A stretch of 16,182 bases of DNA, from assembly GCA_964411505.1 (NCBI GenBank), contig CAYPLH010000075.1:1-16182 (forward strand). The letters are read 5' to 3'. This DNA comes from CAYPLH01 sp964411505. GTDB taxonomy: Bacteria; Bacillota; Clostridia; CAYPLH01; DUMO01. Position 1 is the stretch's first letter; each line of letters opens with the position of its first letter. Made by a program: the position numbers and the translations under genes. Below are positions 1-7,922 of the stretch, piece after piece. Below the pieces are notes generated by a model. That model did not search any database. It saw only the letters and a list, made by a program, of their open reading frames with translations, and was not told the DNA's origin.

Positions 1-30
1 TATTTCAAAACCTACATGTCATATTTTATT

Positions 31-1491
31 CTAATTGCCCCACCTGAATAGACACTCCTTAAGAGCTTTTATAACTATTTTTTTATTAAACTCCTGTTCC
101 AGCATGCTTACATTTTCACCGTTGTCACCAATAAGTATCTTTGCAACATCAGGATGAACATTAACTTCTAGTTTCCTAGCATCAGATTTTGCTGCTATTT
201 TTTCTATCTCCTTTTCAGCACCTCTTGCCACTGACAAAGGAGATAGAACTTTGCCGGTACCGTCACAATATGGGCAGTCCTTATACATAATCGAAGATAA
301 ACGTTGTCTTACTTTCTTTCTTGTCATCTCTACCAACCCAAGCCCGGTAAGTCCAATAACAGCTGTCTTGGTACGATCCTTTTTCAAAGCATTCTTTAGT
401 TCACTTACTACCATTTGCTGGTGCTCGTGCTCATGCATATCAATAAAATCTATTATTATGATACCGCCTATATCACGAAGTCTGAGTTGTCTTGCTATTT
501 CAGCAGCAGCGTCAATATTTGCCCTAACCACTGTATCCTCTAAGTTTTTTCCGCCTACATACTTGCCGGTATTAACATCAATAATTGTAAGTGCTTCAGT
601 GCTTTCGATAATGAGATATCCACCGCATTTGAGCCATACTTTCTTGCTCAGTGCTCTTTTCATCTCTGATTCTACGCCATAGTATTCAAACATCCCATAT
701 TCTTTTGAATAAAGCTCAACTCTTGATTTGAGCGTAGGAGAGGTCATATCTAGTAGTTCAACAATCTTTTTATAAACTTCAGAATCATTAATAATGAATT
801 TATCTATATCAACTGTAAACATATCTCTTACTGTCCTACTCACAAGATCAATATCAGTATATATACACCTTGGCACAGCACCTTTTTGCTCCTTCTTGCT
901 GATGGTACTCCATAATTTTAGCAAGAAATCCAGATCATTTAGAAAGTCTTCCCTTTCCTTCCCTTCTGCTGCTGTTCGTACAATAAGCCCCATTCCTTTG
1001 GGCCTGATCCTGTCAATTATGTCATTTAACCGCTGTCTTTCTTCTTCGTCTTCAATCCGTCTTGATATTCCTATATACTCAGCATTAGGGACCAATACCA
1101 GGTATCTGCCTGGCAAAGTAATATGTGTTGTGAGTCTTGCCCCTTTACTTCCTATTGATTCTTTTGTCACCTGCACTGTTAGTTCCTGACCAGGTTTTAA
1201 AATATCATTTATAGTAAGCTTCTTTCCTTTCTTTTTTTGTAAGTTATTTTTCTTTTCGTCATTTTCGGGTATTGCATCTGCAATATATAAAAAAGCATTT
1301 TTCTCATAGCCTATATCGACAAATGCAGCCTGCATTCCTCGGAGTACACTACAAACCTTGCCCCGGTATATATTTCCAACGAGCCTGTCACCTACAGATC
1401 GCTCAAGGTAGAGTTCAACCAGCTCTTTGTCCTCCAGAAGAGCTACCCTATTTTCAAGGTGCCCTACATCAACCAAAATTTCACTAATCAC
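31..1491 (-). CDS. rng: Ribonuclease G (RNase E/G family)
   Basis: Single-strand endoribonuclease of the RNase E/G family, acting in the cytoplasm on rRNA precursors and mRNA. The 486-residue protein has an N-terminal S1-like RNA-binding region (about 35-125), then the DNase I-like catalytic core. The magnesium-binding aspartates are visible as D305 in DVNTG and D348 in DFIDM. The zinc-link CPYCDGTG (C406, C409) follows; in this family it joins two subunits through zinc. There is no long RNase E-type C-terminal scaffold, so RNase G is the better name. The start is a GTG at 1491; GAGGTG lies 5 nt upstream and overlaps the TGA of the preceding gene, so translation is probably coupled. It is the last gene of a three-gene operon within the window. 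The start and stop are both inside the window and the reading frame is intact. Confidence 0.94.
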   Translation of the reverse strand: MISEILVDVGHLENRVALLEDKELVELYLERSVGDRLVGNIYRGKVCSVLRGMQAAFVDIGYEKNAFLYIADAIPENDEKKNNLQKKKGKKLTINDILKPGQELTVQVTKESIGSKGARLTTHITLPGRYLVLVPNAEYIGISRRIEDEEERQRLNDIIDRIRPKGMGLIVRTAAEGKEREDFLNDLDFLLKLWSTISKKEQKGAVPRCIYTDIDLVSRTVRDMFTVDIDKFIINDSEVYKKIVELLDMTSPTLKSRVELYSKEYGMFEYYGVESEMKRALSKKVWLKCGGYLIIESTEALTIIDVNTGKYVGGKNLEDTVVRANIDAAAEIARQLRLRDIGGIIIIDFIDMHEHEHQQMVVSELKNALKKDRTKTAVIGLTGLGLVEMTRKKVRQRLSSIMYKDCPYCDGTGKVLSPLSVARGAEKEIEKIAAKSDARKLEVNVHPDVAKILIGDNGENVSMLEQEFNKKIVIKALKECLFRWGN

Positions 1492-1500
1492 TTTTTCACC

Positions 1501-2292
1501 TCATATGTTTTCAAGAACAGATTCAGACATTGGGTCTAAAAGCCTCAAAGTATCACCTAAAAACAAACCTGTTCTGTGAATTTTCACCTGTCTTAAATAA
1601 AGTCCTTCAGTTTCGGATAAAGCTGTCATTAAAAGTGAAGGCTTCAAGTTTGAAACATTGCCTGCACCAACTAGCATATCAAGGCAGTAGAGATCCTCGC
1701 GATGAAAATCTGTGTTATGTATAAAATCGTCAATATTATTTTCAACATATTTCACAAGATTCGGATTAGTACATCCGTCCGCTTCATAGCTGAACTGAAA
1801 TACATCCAGTTTATATATAAGCGGTCTAATATCAAAATCCCTTTCACCCTTTTTCGTAAACTTCTTTACTATGACCATCTTCTTTTTCTTTAGCGCTCCA
1901 ACTGCGTCTTGCACACTTTTTAAGTTTTCACTGCACAAGAACAATACTTTATACGAAGCAGCACTTATTGATACCATAATATTCTTCTTTGTATAAAGAT
2001 TTGCAGCGTCCAAGCAAATAATTCCCTTTGGTAATTCCTTATTTAAAGAATCATTAAACTCTTCGGGTGAAACTGCACCATCAATTTCAAAATCAGCAAA
2101 TTCAGCTTCACTGGTAACTCCCACCGACAAAGGCAATCCAAATATTATCTGAGGATGAGGATTGAACCCTTTTGAATAAGCTAGTGGAAGCTTTGCGCGC
2201 CTTGCTGCTCTTTCAAAAACCTTCAATATGTCAAGGTGAGACACATATTTTACTTCCTCGCCTCTGGTAAATTTTATACGAATCTTACTCAA
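1501..2292 (-). CDS. TIGR03936 / DUF2344 radical SAM-linked protein
   Basis: A 263-residue member of the DUF2344 family, known as the radical SAM-linked protein because it sits beside, or is fused to, TIGR03960 radical SAM proteins. Its biochemical role is not established. The family signature is near the N terminus: a KIRIKFTRG-like strand, then YVSHLD, then a GFNPHP segment followed by GLPLSVG. No catalytic metal motif or membrane segment is visible. The open frame extends upstream to 2493, but that stretch overlaps the neighbouring gene and lacks family sequence. I chose the TTG at 2292 because GGAGGTG lies 6 nt before it and the conserved region starts at once. This gives an 8-bp overlap with the radical SAM gene, typical of coupled translation. 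Its stop overlaps the rng ribosome binding site. Confidence 0.88.
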   Translation of the reverse strand: MSKIRIKFTRGEEVKYVSHLDILKVFERAARRAKLPLAYSKGFNPHPQIIFGLPLSVGVTSEAEFADFEIDGAVSPEEFNDSLNKELPKGIICLDAANLYTKKNIMVSISAASYKVLFLCSENLKSVQDAVGALKKKKMVIVKKFTKKGERDFDIRPLIYKLDVFQFSYEADGCTNPNLVKYVENNIDDFIHNTDFHREDLYCLDMLVGAGNVSNLKPSLLMTALSETEGLYLRQVKIHRTGLFLGDTLRLLDPMSESVLENI

Positions 2293-4129
2293 TACAAACA
2301 CCTCCATCCAAAAAAGTGGATACACCGCAGCCCGAGCAATTCTCTCTGCAGTTTGGAGTTGTTTTTTCTTCATATGCCTTTTTATGTTCGCTCTGAAGGT
2401 ATTTCTTAGATACCCCCACGTCAATATGATCCCAAGGGAACTCTTCATCTTGGCTTCTTTTTCTGGTTGCGTAAAAGTGCGGATCGCAATCACATTCTTT
2501 AAAAGCCTCTATCCATTCATCATATTTAAAATGTTCTCCCCAGCTGTCAAATTTACAACCCTTTTCCCATGCCTTTACAAGTACCTTTCCGGTTCTTCTG
2601 TCACCCCGGGCAAATACCGCTTCTAAGAAGCTCACTTTCGTATCATGCCAGTTGTAAGTGATATTTCTTTGTTTAATTCTACCCCTAAGATATTCTTGTT
2701 TTCTCCGTAGCTCAACAATAGTATCCTGAGGTTCCCATTGGAAAGGAGTAAATGGTTTTGGCACAAAAGAGGAAGCACTGATTGTAACATTAAGCTTTCT
2801 GCTCCTTGTCTCCTTGGGTGTATTTTTATATACTTCAACAACTTTTTCTCCCAACTTTGCAATACCTTCAATATCCTCATTTGATTCAGTGGGTAAACCT
2901 ATCATAAAATATAGTTTAACACTACCCCATCCACCTGAAAAAGCAAGACTTACCGAGTTTATAAGGTCATCTTCGGTTACTCCTTTGTTTATTACGTCCC
3001 TCAGTCTTTGAGTGCCTGCTTCAGGAGCAAAGGTGAGCCCACTTTTCCTTACTTTCTGTGCCTTTTCCATTAAATCCAGCGAAAAGGAATCTACCCTAAG
3101 TGAAGGTAGCGCAAGATTTACTTTTCTTGATTCCATTTCCTCCAAAAGCTCATTTGACATTTTATCAAACTCTGTATAATCACTTGTACTAAGAGATGCC
3201 AGTGATATCTCATCATAGCCAGTACTCTCTACAAGTTTTTTGGCTGCTTCCAAAACCTTTTCAGCTGATTTTTCACGCACAGGCCTGTATATATAGCCTG
3301 CTTGGCAGAATCTGCATCCTCGGATACATCCTCTGAAAATTTCCATAGTAACTCTATCATGAACTATTCTGCTATATGGAACTATAATCTTTTCAGGATA
3401 ATAAACGTTGCTAAGGTCCTTAATTATCCTCTTTCGTATACTTTTGGGCACTCCTTCTCGTATTGGCTCAGCTTTTTTACATGTACCATCTTCATTATAT
3501 TTTACGGTATATAGCGATGGAACATATATGCCACTGATGTTTACTATTCTATTTAGAAATTCTTGTCTAGATACATTGGCTTTCTTACATTCTTTATATG
3601 CATCCAACACTTCACCAGTAACTTCCTCGCCTTCTCCTATTACAAAGAAATCAATTATATCTGCCAGCGGTTCAGGATTGACCGCACAAGGTCCCCCTGC
3701 GCAAACAATGGGATGGTCATCTTTTCGATCACGGCTATAAATTGGCACACCTGCAAGATCTAACATGTTAATAATATTTGTATAACTCATTTCGTACTGC
3801 AGTGTAAACCCTATTATATCAAACTCTTTTATTGCATCTTTGGTTTCGAGTGCAAAAAGAGGGATTTTATTATCTCTCATTTTCTGCTCCATATCTACCC
3901 ATGGAGCAAAAACTCTTTCGCAATAAGTGTCTTCTCTTTGGTTCAACATATGGTAAAGTATCCGCATTCCCAAATGTGACATGCCTACTTCGTAATTATC
4001 GGGAAAGCAGAAAGCAAACCTTATATCAACTTTGTCGGGTTCTTTTACAACACTATTCCATTCATTCCCTATATATCTTGATGGTTTTTCAACACTCTCA
4101 AGAATAGCATCAGTTATTCTTACTGCCAT
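2285..4129 (-). CDS. TIGR03960 family B12-binding-domain radical SAM protein
   Basis: A 614-residue radical SAM enzyme of the TIGR03960 (YgiQ-like) family; the reaction is unknown. Residues about 35-230 form a B12-binding-like N-terminal domain, although no clear cobalamin-ligand His motif is seen. The radical SAM cluster motif is C268-x3-C272-x2-C275, inside a FRGCIRGCRFCQAG segment, and binds a 4Fe-4S cluster and S-adenosylmethionine. The C terminus carries a second cysteine group (C594, C598, C601, in a NCRENCSGCG context) that could hold another cluster or zinc. The ATG at 4129 has AGGAG 7 nt upstream. It is the first gene of the operon with DUF2344 and rng. Co-occurrence with the DUF2344 protein across Clostridia is established, and the link to an RNase suggests an RNA-related role, but that is inference. 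Confidence 0.9.
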   Translation of the reverse strand: MAVRITDAILESVEKPSRYIGNEWNSVVKEPDKVDIRFAFCFPDNYEVGMSHLGMRILYHMLNQREDTYCERVFAPWVDMEQKMRDNKIPLFALETKDAIKEFDIIGFTLQYEMSYTNIINMLDLAGVPIYSRDRKDDHPIVCAGGPCAVNPEPLADIIDFFVIGEGEEVTGEVLDAYKECKKANVSRQEFLNRIVNISGIYVPSLYTVKYNEDGTCKKAEPIREGVPKSIRKRIIKDLSNVYYPEKIIVPYSRIVHDRVTMEIFRGCIRGCRFCQAGYIYRPVREKSAEKVLEAAKKLVESTGYDEISLASLSTSDYTEFDKMSNELLEEMESRKVNLALPSLRVDSFSLDLMEKAQKVRKSGLTFAPEAGTQRLRDVINKGVTEDDLINSVSLAFSGGWGSVKLYFMIGLPTESNEDIEGIAKLGEKVVEVYKNTPKETRSRKLNVTISASSFVPKPFTPFQWEPQDTIVELRRKQEYLRGRIKQRNITYNWHDTKVSFLEAVFARGDRRTGKVLVKAWEKGCKFDSWGEHFKYDEWIEAFKECDCDPHFYATRKRSQDEEFPWDHIDVGVSKKYLQSEHKKAYEEKTTPNCRENCSGCGVSTFLDGGVCIE

Positions 4130-4190
4130 CTTTTATCTCCTGTTCTTCTATTTATGTGTGTAATATTATTCATTGACAACATTTGTTTCT

Positions 4191-4219
4191 ATTATGCCAT
4201 ATTTTTGATTTTACTACAA
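4191..4219 (-). promoter_or_regulatory. Candidate promoter of the radical SAM-DUF2344-rng operon
   Basis: On the minus strand TTGTAG (4219-4214) is separated by 17 nt from CATAAT (4196-4191), a fair -10 and a weak -35. The predicted transcript would start near 4184 and give a leader of about 55 nt before the ATG at 4129. A second possible pair, TTGTCA (4179-4174), 17 nt, CATAAA (4156-4151), lies closer and would leave a leader of only about 15 nt. I cannot decide between them. Confidence 0.35.
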
Positions 4220-4251
4220 TGAAATTTCCATCTATCTACAATTAATCATTA

Positions 4252-4388
4252 GTTACTATTCAGGGGTGAGGGACTTAAGAAAATAATTTTGTTGTGTTAG
4301 TTGGTGAGTTGGGTGTTGGAAAGTTGGAAAGGCTGTATTGTAGTATTAGAGATGTTGTTCAAACTATAATGTGCCCCTGAACGGTAAC
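4252..4388. repeat. 137-bp inverted-repeat (MITE-like) element
   Basis: Bounded by 15-nt imperfect inverted repeats: GTTACTATTCAGGGG at 4252-4266 and CCCCTGAACGGTAAC at 4374-4388, pairing at 13 of 15 positions. The interior of 107 nt has no open frame of note. It contains a G/T-rich stretch (about 4295-4332) with four copies of GTTGG. The right end is followed directly by a run of eight T (4390-4397), so a plus-strand transcript could also end here. The ends resemble those of the element at 7644-7903 (CTACTATTCAG and TTACAGTTCACAGG). I see no clear target duplication. It could be a small non-autonomous transposon or a structured RNA. Confidence 0.45.
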
Positions 4389-4479
4389 CTTTTTTTTAAC
4401 CAATTTTAATTAATTTTGTAACCACATGACTTAAGCAAGAATAGTATGTAGTAAAGAGTTTTGAAGGAGGTCAGATACC

Positions 4480-4584
4480 ATGGGAAAGAAATCAAATTTT
4501 TTTGGAGACAATAGCGAAGTTTTGTTCTTTATCATTCTGTTCCTGCTATTATTCTTCAATAACAAAGGAAATCGTTATGATTAA
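4480..4584 (+). CDS. Small single-span membrane peptide (34 aa)
   Basis: A 34-residue peptide with a short polar head (MGKKSNFFGDNSE), one hydrophobic span of about 14 residues rich in Leu, Ile and Phe, and a polar basic tail (NNKGNRYD). AAGGAGG at 4464-4470 sits 9 nt before the ATG, a near-perfect ribosome binding site that strongly supports translation. The downstream gene encodes a paralogue sharing the FGDNSE(V/I)LFFI core. Small hydrophobic peptides of this kind are common and mostly unannotated in Clostridia; some resemble YjcZ-type spore peptides, but no function can be assigned. No convincing promoter was found upstream. The gene is shorter than most gene callers accept. Confidence 0.7.
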   Translation: MGKKSNFFGDNSEVLFFIILFLLLFFNNKGNRYD

Positions 4585-4616
4585 AAATAGTGTCGGAACA
4601 AAAGGAGGTAAATGAC

Positions 4617-4739
4617 ATGACAGATGAAAGAGGCGGAATTTTAGGAAATGTCTTTGGAGATAACAGTGAGATACTGTTCTTTATTCTTATTTTCTTATGC
4701 CTATTCTATAGCTGGAACTGTTGCGGGAATAAATGTTAA
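4617..4739 (+). CDS. Small single-span membrane peptide, Cys-rich tail (40 aa)
   Basis: A 40-residue paralogue of the peptide encoded just upstream. It shares the FGDNSE-(V/I)-LFFI core at residues 13-23, followed by a hydrophobic span to about residue 31, but ends in a cysteine-rich tail (WNCCGNKC) absent from its neighbour. AAAGGAGG at 4601-4608 lies 8 nt before the ATG at 4617. An ATG at 4612 meets a stop after two codons, so it is not the start. The 32-bp gap to the first peptide gene and the shared orientation suggest a two-gene transcript. The tail cysteines could bind metal or form disulfides; that is speculation. Confidence 0.7.
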   Translation: MTDERGGILGNVFGDNSEILFFILIFLCLFYSWNCCGNKC

Positions 4740-4823
4740 ATAAAGTCTCGTATATAGCACTACAGTAAAAGGCTCATTAGCACCACAGAGTTAATCTTAT
4801 CTATTTATCAGCATTTATGAACG

Positions 4824-4867
4824 CTGACAGGAATAACCGTGAACACTTCACGCGTTATTCCTGTCAG
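4824..4867. terminator. Strong hairpin between convergent genes (possible bidirectional terminator)
   Basis: A near-perfect stem-loop: 14 bp (CTGACAGGAATAAC with GTTATTCCTGTCAG), one bulged C, 6 bp more (CGTGAA with TTCACG) and a 3-nt loop. It lies between the peptide genes (plus) and the dehydrogenase (minus), which converge here. Directly after it on the plus strand is an 18-nt perfect palindrome, AATAATTTTAAAATTATT (4868-4885). Neither side has a canonical T-run, so termination is likely from position and stability, not from a textbook motif. Confidence 0.5.
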
Positions 4868-4903
4868 AATAATTTTAAAATTATTAAGCTTTTGTACAGT
4901 AAT

Positions 4904-5959
4904 TTATGTGAACTTGACCGTCCTTTTTTCTTTTGAGCTTAATAATGCAAGTTCAATAATACGTATGTTATTTCTTGCTTCAATAGCTTTTACCGCAGGC
5001 TGCTCGTTGTTGTTTATTGCTTTACATATGTCCTTGTAAAAATCCTGATAGCTACCGGGAAGTGTTTGAATCTTACCTCGAAAATTTAAATCTCCAATTT
5101 GAGCATTAAGTACACCCCAAAACTTTTCAGTATCTTCTCCCCAACCCTTTAAAAGAGGTGTAAATCCATTTTTTAATGCTTCCTCCTGCGGATCTTCTCC
5201 ATACTTTACATACGAACCTTTAGTACCAAGAAGTACAAAATGAGGCAGCGGCTCCTTTACAAGCATGGAATTGCCAAGGCTGACCTTAACTTTCCCGTAA
5301 TCAAGAGTCAACAAAAAGCTATCATCCGTTTTACCACCCTCTCTTTGCACTCTTATATCTGCGGTGATCGTTTCAGGCAATCCAAATAAATGTTGTGCCT
5401 GATCTATAAGGTGAACCCCTAAATCGTATACAACTCCTGAACCATTTTCAGGTTTTTCTCTCCATGCATTAGGCATGAAAAAATTCCTGAACCGGTCAAA
5501 ACGTGCTTGGTATTCAACTATATCTCCAAGAACTTTGCTTTCAACTACTTTTTTTACTGTTTTAAAATCTCCGTCCCATCGTCTGTTGTGATGAACACTT
5601 AATATTCTGTTCCTTTTTTTTGCCAGCTCTATTAACTCATCAGCTTCTTGAGAGGTTATGGTAAAAGGCTTTTCCAGTACAACATGTTTATCTTTTAAAA
5701 GAGTCTTCTTTGCCAGCTCATAATGAAATTTATTTGGAACCGCAATAACAACAAGATCAATTTCACTGTCATCAAGCAATTCATCAATGGTTTTTATAAT
5801 ATTTACCCATGGATATCTCTCTTTGGCTTTTTGCGCACATTCTGCAGGTTCTACTATTGTCCTTAAACTTAATTCCTCAACAGAACTTATAACGGGTGCA
5901 TGGAATATACTTCCGGCCATTCCATACCCAATAAGTCCCACATTTGTTTTCTTACTCAA
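4904..5959 (-). CDS. Gfo/Idh/MocA family oxidoreductase, YdgJ/IolW-like
   Basis: A 351-residue NAD(P)-dependent dehydrogenase of the Gfo/Idh/MocA family. The Rossmann glycine motif is G11-Y-G-M-A-G16, followed by FHAP. The conserved catalytic-site lysine is K97 in EKPF, and later D179 and H183 lie in YDLGVHLIDQ. The HHNRRWD segment (123-129) and the SYVKYG-x-DPQEEALKNG segment match what I recall of the YdgJ/IolW group, whose characterised members oxidise or reduce scyllo-inositol and scyllo-inosose with NADP. Substrate assignment by resemblance is only moderately secure. The start is a TTG at 5959, with GGGGGTG 8 nt upstream. It follows the sulfatase gene by 78 bp with no clear promoter between, so it is probably co-transcribed. 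The context of sulfatases and a PLP aminotransferase suggests sugar or cyclitol metabolism. Confidence 0.88.
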   Translation of the reverse strand: MSKKTNVGLIGYGMAGSIFHAPVISSVEELSLRTIVEPAECAQKAKERYPWVNIIKTIDELLDDSEIDLVVIAVPNKFHYELAKKTLLKDKHVVLEKPFTITSQEADELIELAKKRNRILSVHHNRRWDGDFKTVKKVVESKVLGDIVEYQARFDRFRNFFMPNAWREKPENGSGVVYDLGVHLIDQAQHLFGLPETITADIRVQREGGKTDDSFLLTLDYGKVKVSLGNSMLVKEPLPHFVLLGTKGSYVKYGEDPQEEALKNGFTPLLKGWGEDTEKFWGVLNAQIGDLNFRGKIQTLPGSYQDFYKDICKAINNNEQPAVKAIEARNNIRIIELALLSSKEKRTVKFT

Positions 5960-6037
5960 ATTTTACACACCCCCAATTTTGTTAGTTTATTTACTCTTCT
6001 TTTTAAATCAAAGTCTATTTATTCTCGCGAAAGAGTA

Positions 6038-7534
6038 TTATGAGCTGACATCCTCCCTGAACGCAAAGGCAGGTCCGTGGGAAGCCAATCCCGTCATAAT
6101 ATACCAGTTTATGCAAACATCTCTTTGCTCATAAGCAAACTTCCACAGTTTTTTGCTCAAGCTTTTCATAATATCCTGATACTCCTCATTTGATGCAAGG
6201 TTTATCATTTCATGCGGATCGTTTGTAAGGTCATAAAGCTCATCATAATCAAACCCATTCCAAACAAATCTCCATTCTTTTGTCAGCACAGAACGCTGTA
6301 TTCCATAAAGCTCATTGCCGTTAGTCTGCATAAAAATAGCATCTCTCCAATTTTCAACCGACTCATTCTTTATAAATGGTGCTAAACTTTCTCCGGTAAA
6401 TTTTCTTTGAGCAAAAACCCCTGCTAATTCTAAAATAGTAGGTCCAAAATCTGCAAGAGAAACAAAGTCGTCAACAACTCTTCCCGGATTTTTTATTCCA
6501 TTTGGCCACCTGACTATTGCCGGTACATGGTAGTTTGTGCTAAATGAGGGCAATCCCTTGCACCAAAGCCCATGATCACCTGCATAATCCCCATGGTCTG
6601 AAAGGTATATTACTACTGTATTCTCTATATCACCTTTTTCTTCCAACGCTTTAAGAACTGCGCCAAAAAGGTAATCCTCATAGGAGCAGAATGCAAGGTA
6701 GTGACGCAATGCTTCTTTTTGCTCCCGCTCTGTTAACTGATTAAATCTGTCCTGTGTTCGTCTATAAAGTGCTGGTTTATCTTTCATATCATCATGAAAA
6801 CTATCTGGGAGCTTAATATGGTTAATATCGTACATATTAAGGAAGCGTTCAGGTACAAAATAAGGGTCGTGTGGTCCTAGAGTTCCTATAAACTGGCACC
6901 ACGGTGTACTAGATTTTTCTCGTTTTTTAATAATGCTGATTCCGTCTTCCACTACATCAATATCACTAAACGGATTTTCTTTTACGCCATAATGTGTATA
7001 ATCAAAGTAACCCGAGCGTAAAATCTGTCCTTCTCCCCGAGCTTTTTTCTCGGTCTCTAGAGCAAGTTTCTGATATTGTTCCCAACGCCCTGTTTCAAGT
7101 TCAAACGGATGATAGTTGCCATCTTCTTTTATTTCATTGGATTTGGGAGCTGTAAGCAAGGAAACCTTCCAACCACGATTATCTGGATTTTCAACAGCGC
7201 TGACATGCCACTTACCAGAAAAGTCCAATTCGTAACCGGCATCTTTCAAGTCTTCGCTCCATAACCGCACCCCACTGATTAACCCGCGTGATGTCGCATT
7301 TCCAACATTAACATTGTTCCACACGCCATGCTCTGAAGGAAATAGTCCGGTAAAAAATGTCGCTCTGGATGGACAACAATGCGGAGAGGGACAGTAAGTT
7401 CTGCTAAAGGATATTCCTTCTTTTGCAAACTTGTCTAAGTTCGGTGTAATCGCTCTGTTATACGGATAAACCGTATCTCCCCTTTGTTGGTCAGTCATAA
7501 ATATTAGAAAATTTGGTCTGTCTTGATTTGCCAT
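6038..7534 (-). CDS. Cytoplasmic-type sulfatase (formylglycine-dependent)
   Basis: A 498-residue type I sulfatase of the alkaline phosphatase superfamily, hydrolysing sulfate esters. Numbered from the start chosen here, the calcium-site residues are D15-Q16 in FMTDQQRGD and D313-H314 in LSDHGD. The cysteine converted to formylglycine is C53 in C-C-P-S-R57, followed by A-T-F-F-T-G. K108 and H110 lie in SGKWH, and H222 in GPHDP. No signal peptide is present. An upstream GTG-or-similar start at 7567 would add 11 residues, but the ATG at 7534 has GAGGTGG 5 nt upstream and begins just before the conserved strand. It is a clear paralogue of the sulfatase at 7923-9383, and the two share the HGxxNNVN segment. 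Phosphonate monoester hydrolases share the fold and motif, so the substrate class is not certain. It has its own promoter. Confidence 0.92.
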   Translation of the reverse strand: MANQDRPNFLIFMTDQQRGDTVYPYNRAITPNLDKFAKEGISFSRTYCPSPHCCPSRATFFTGLFPSEHGVWNNVNVGNATSRGLISGVRLWSEDLKDAGYELDFSGKWHVSAVENPDNRGWKVSLLTAPKSNEIKEDGNYHPFELETGRWEQYQKLALETEKKARGEGQILRSGYFDYTHYGVKENPFSDIDVVEDGISIIKKREKSSTPWCQFIGTLGPHDPYFVPERFLNMYDINHIKLPDSFHDDMKDKPALYRRTQDRFNQLTEREQKEALRHYLAFCSYEDYLFGAVLKALEEKGDIENTVVIYLSDHGDYAGDHGLWCKGLPSFSTNYHVPAIVRWPNGIKNPGRVVDDFVSLADFGPTILELAGVFAQRKFTGESLAPFIKNESVENWRDAIFMQTNGNELYGIQRSVLTKEWRFVWNGFDYDELYDLTNDPHEMINLASNEEYQDIMKSLSKKLWKFAYEQRDVCINWYIMTGLASHGPAFAFREDVSS

Positions 7535-7576
7535 AATTACCACCTCTTCATTTACTATAATTTCCAATCTACCACC

Positions 7577-7605
7577 AGTATATATGTTTTTATATCAGCA
7601 ATCAA
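7577..7605 (-). promoter_or_regulatory. Promoter of the third sulfatase-dehydrogenase unit
   Basis: On the minus strand TTGATT (7605-7600) and TATACT (7582-7577) are separated by 17 nt, a good sigma-A-type pair. Transcription would begin near 7570, giving a leader of about 36 nt to the ATG at 7534. It lies just outside the palindromic element that separates this gene from the next sulfatase. Confidence 0.6.
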
Positions 7606-7643
7606 TATAAAGCGCATGGTTTCATAAATGCTCTTTTTAGCTT

Positions 7644-7903
7644 GCTACTATTCAGACCCTCTATAACTTGAGATATAACTTTTGCAATAACGGAAACTTC
7701 GCTTCATTTGCAAGAGCTGTATAGTTCAGCTTGGGCAAGCCGAAACTCGCAAAAATACGTTTTGAAATGTAACTTTGTTGCATTTTTGCTCAAACAGTCG
7801 GCTTGCTTTTCCTCACTCTGACTATACATCTCTAAGCTGCATTTCGCTAATGTTTCCTAACATTGCAAAAGTTATATCTCTTTAGCTACCTGTGAACTGT
7901 AAG
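7644..7903. mobile_element. Palindromic MITE-like element with 8-bp flanking repeats
   Basis: This non-coding stretch is a giant imperfect palindrome. The 19-nt arms GAGATATAACTTTTGCAAT (7670-7688) and their exact complement (7862-7880) pair perfectly. Inside them further words match across the axis: GGAAAC, AGAG-C/A-TGTATAGT, GCAAGCCGA and GCAAAAAT. The outer ends, CTACTATTCAG and TTACAGTTCACAGG (as read inward), resemble the ends of the element at 4252-4388. TTTAGCTT occurs on both sides (7636-7643 and 7904-7911), which looks like an 8-bp target duplication. A transcript would fold into a hairpin and could end transcription from the second sulfatase. It carries no transposase. An IS66-type origin would fit an 8-bp duplication, but that is a guess. 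Confidence 0.6.
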
Positions 7904-7922
7904 TTTAGCTTTGAAAAAGTTA

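Noticed and set aside
251..1487. Several open frames on the plus strand opposite rng (71-143 codons)
   Set aside because: They lie antisense to a strongly conserved gene, lack ribosome sites and resemble no protein family.
2293..2493. Longer N terminus for the DUF2344 protein
   Set aside because: It would overlap the radical SAM gene by over 200 bp and has no family similarity, whereas the TTG at 2292 has an ideal ribosome site.
4389..4470. A promoter for the two peptide genes
   Set aside because: I tried sigma-A and sporulation-type patterns and found no pair with acceptable spacing, so none is listed.
7535..7567. An 11-residue N-terminal extension of the third sulfatase
   Set aside because: The ATG at 7534 has the better ribosome site (GAGGTGG), which would lie inside the coding sequence if the longer form were used.
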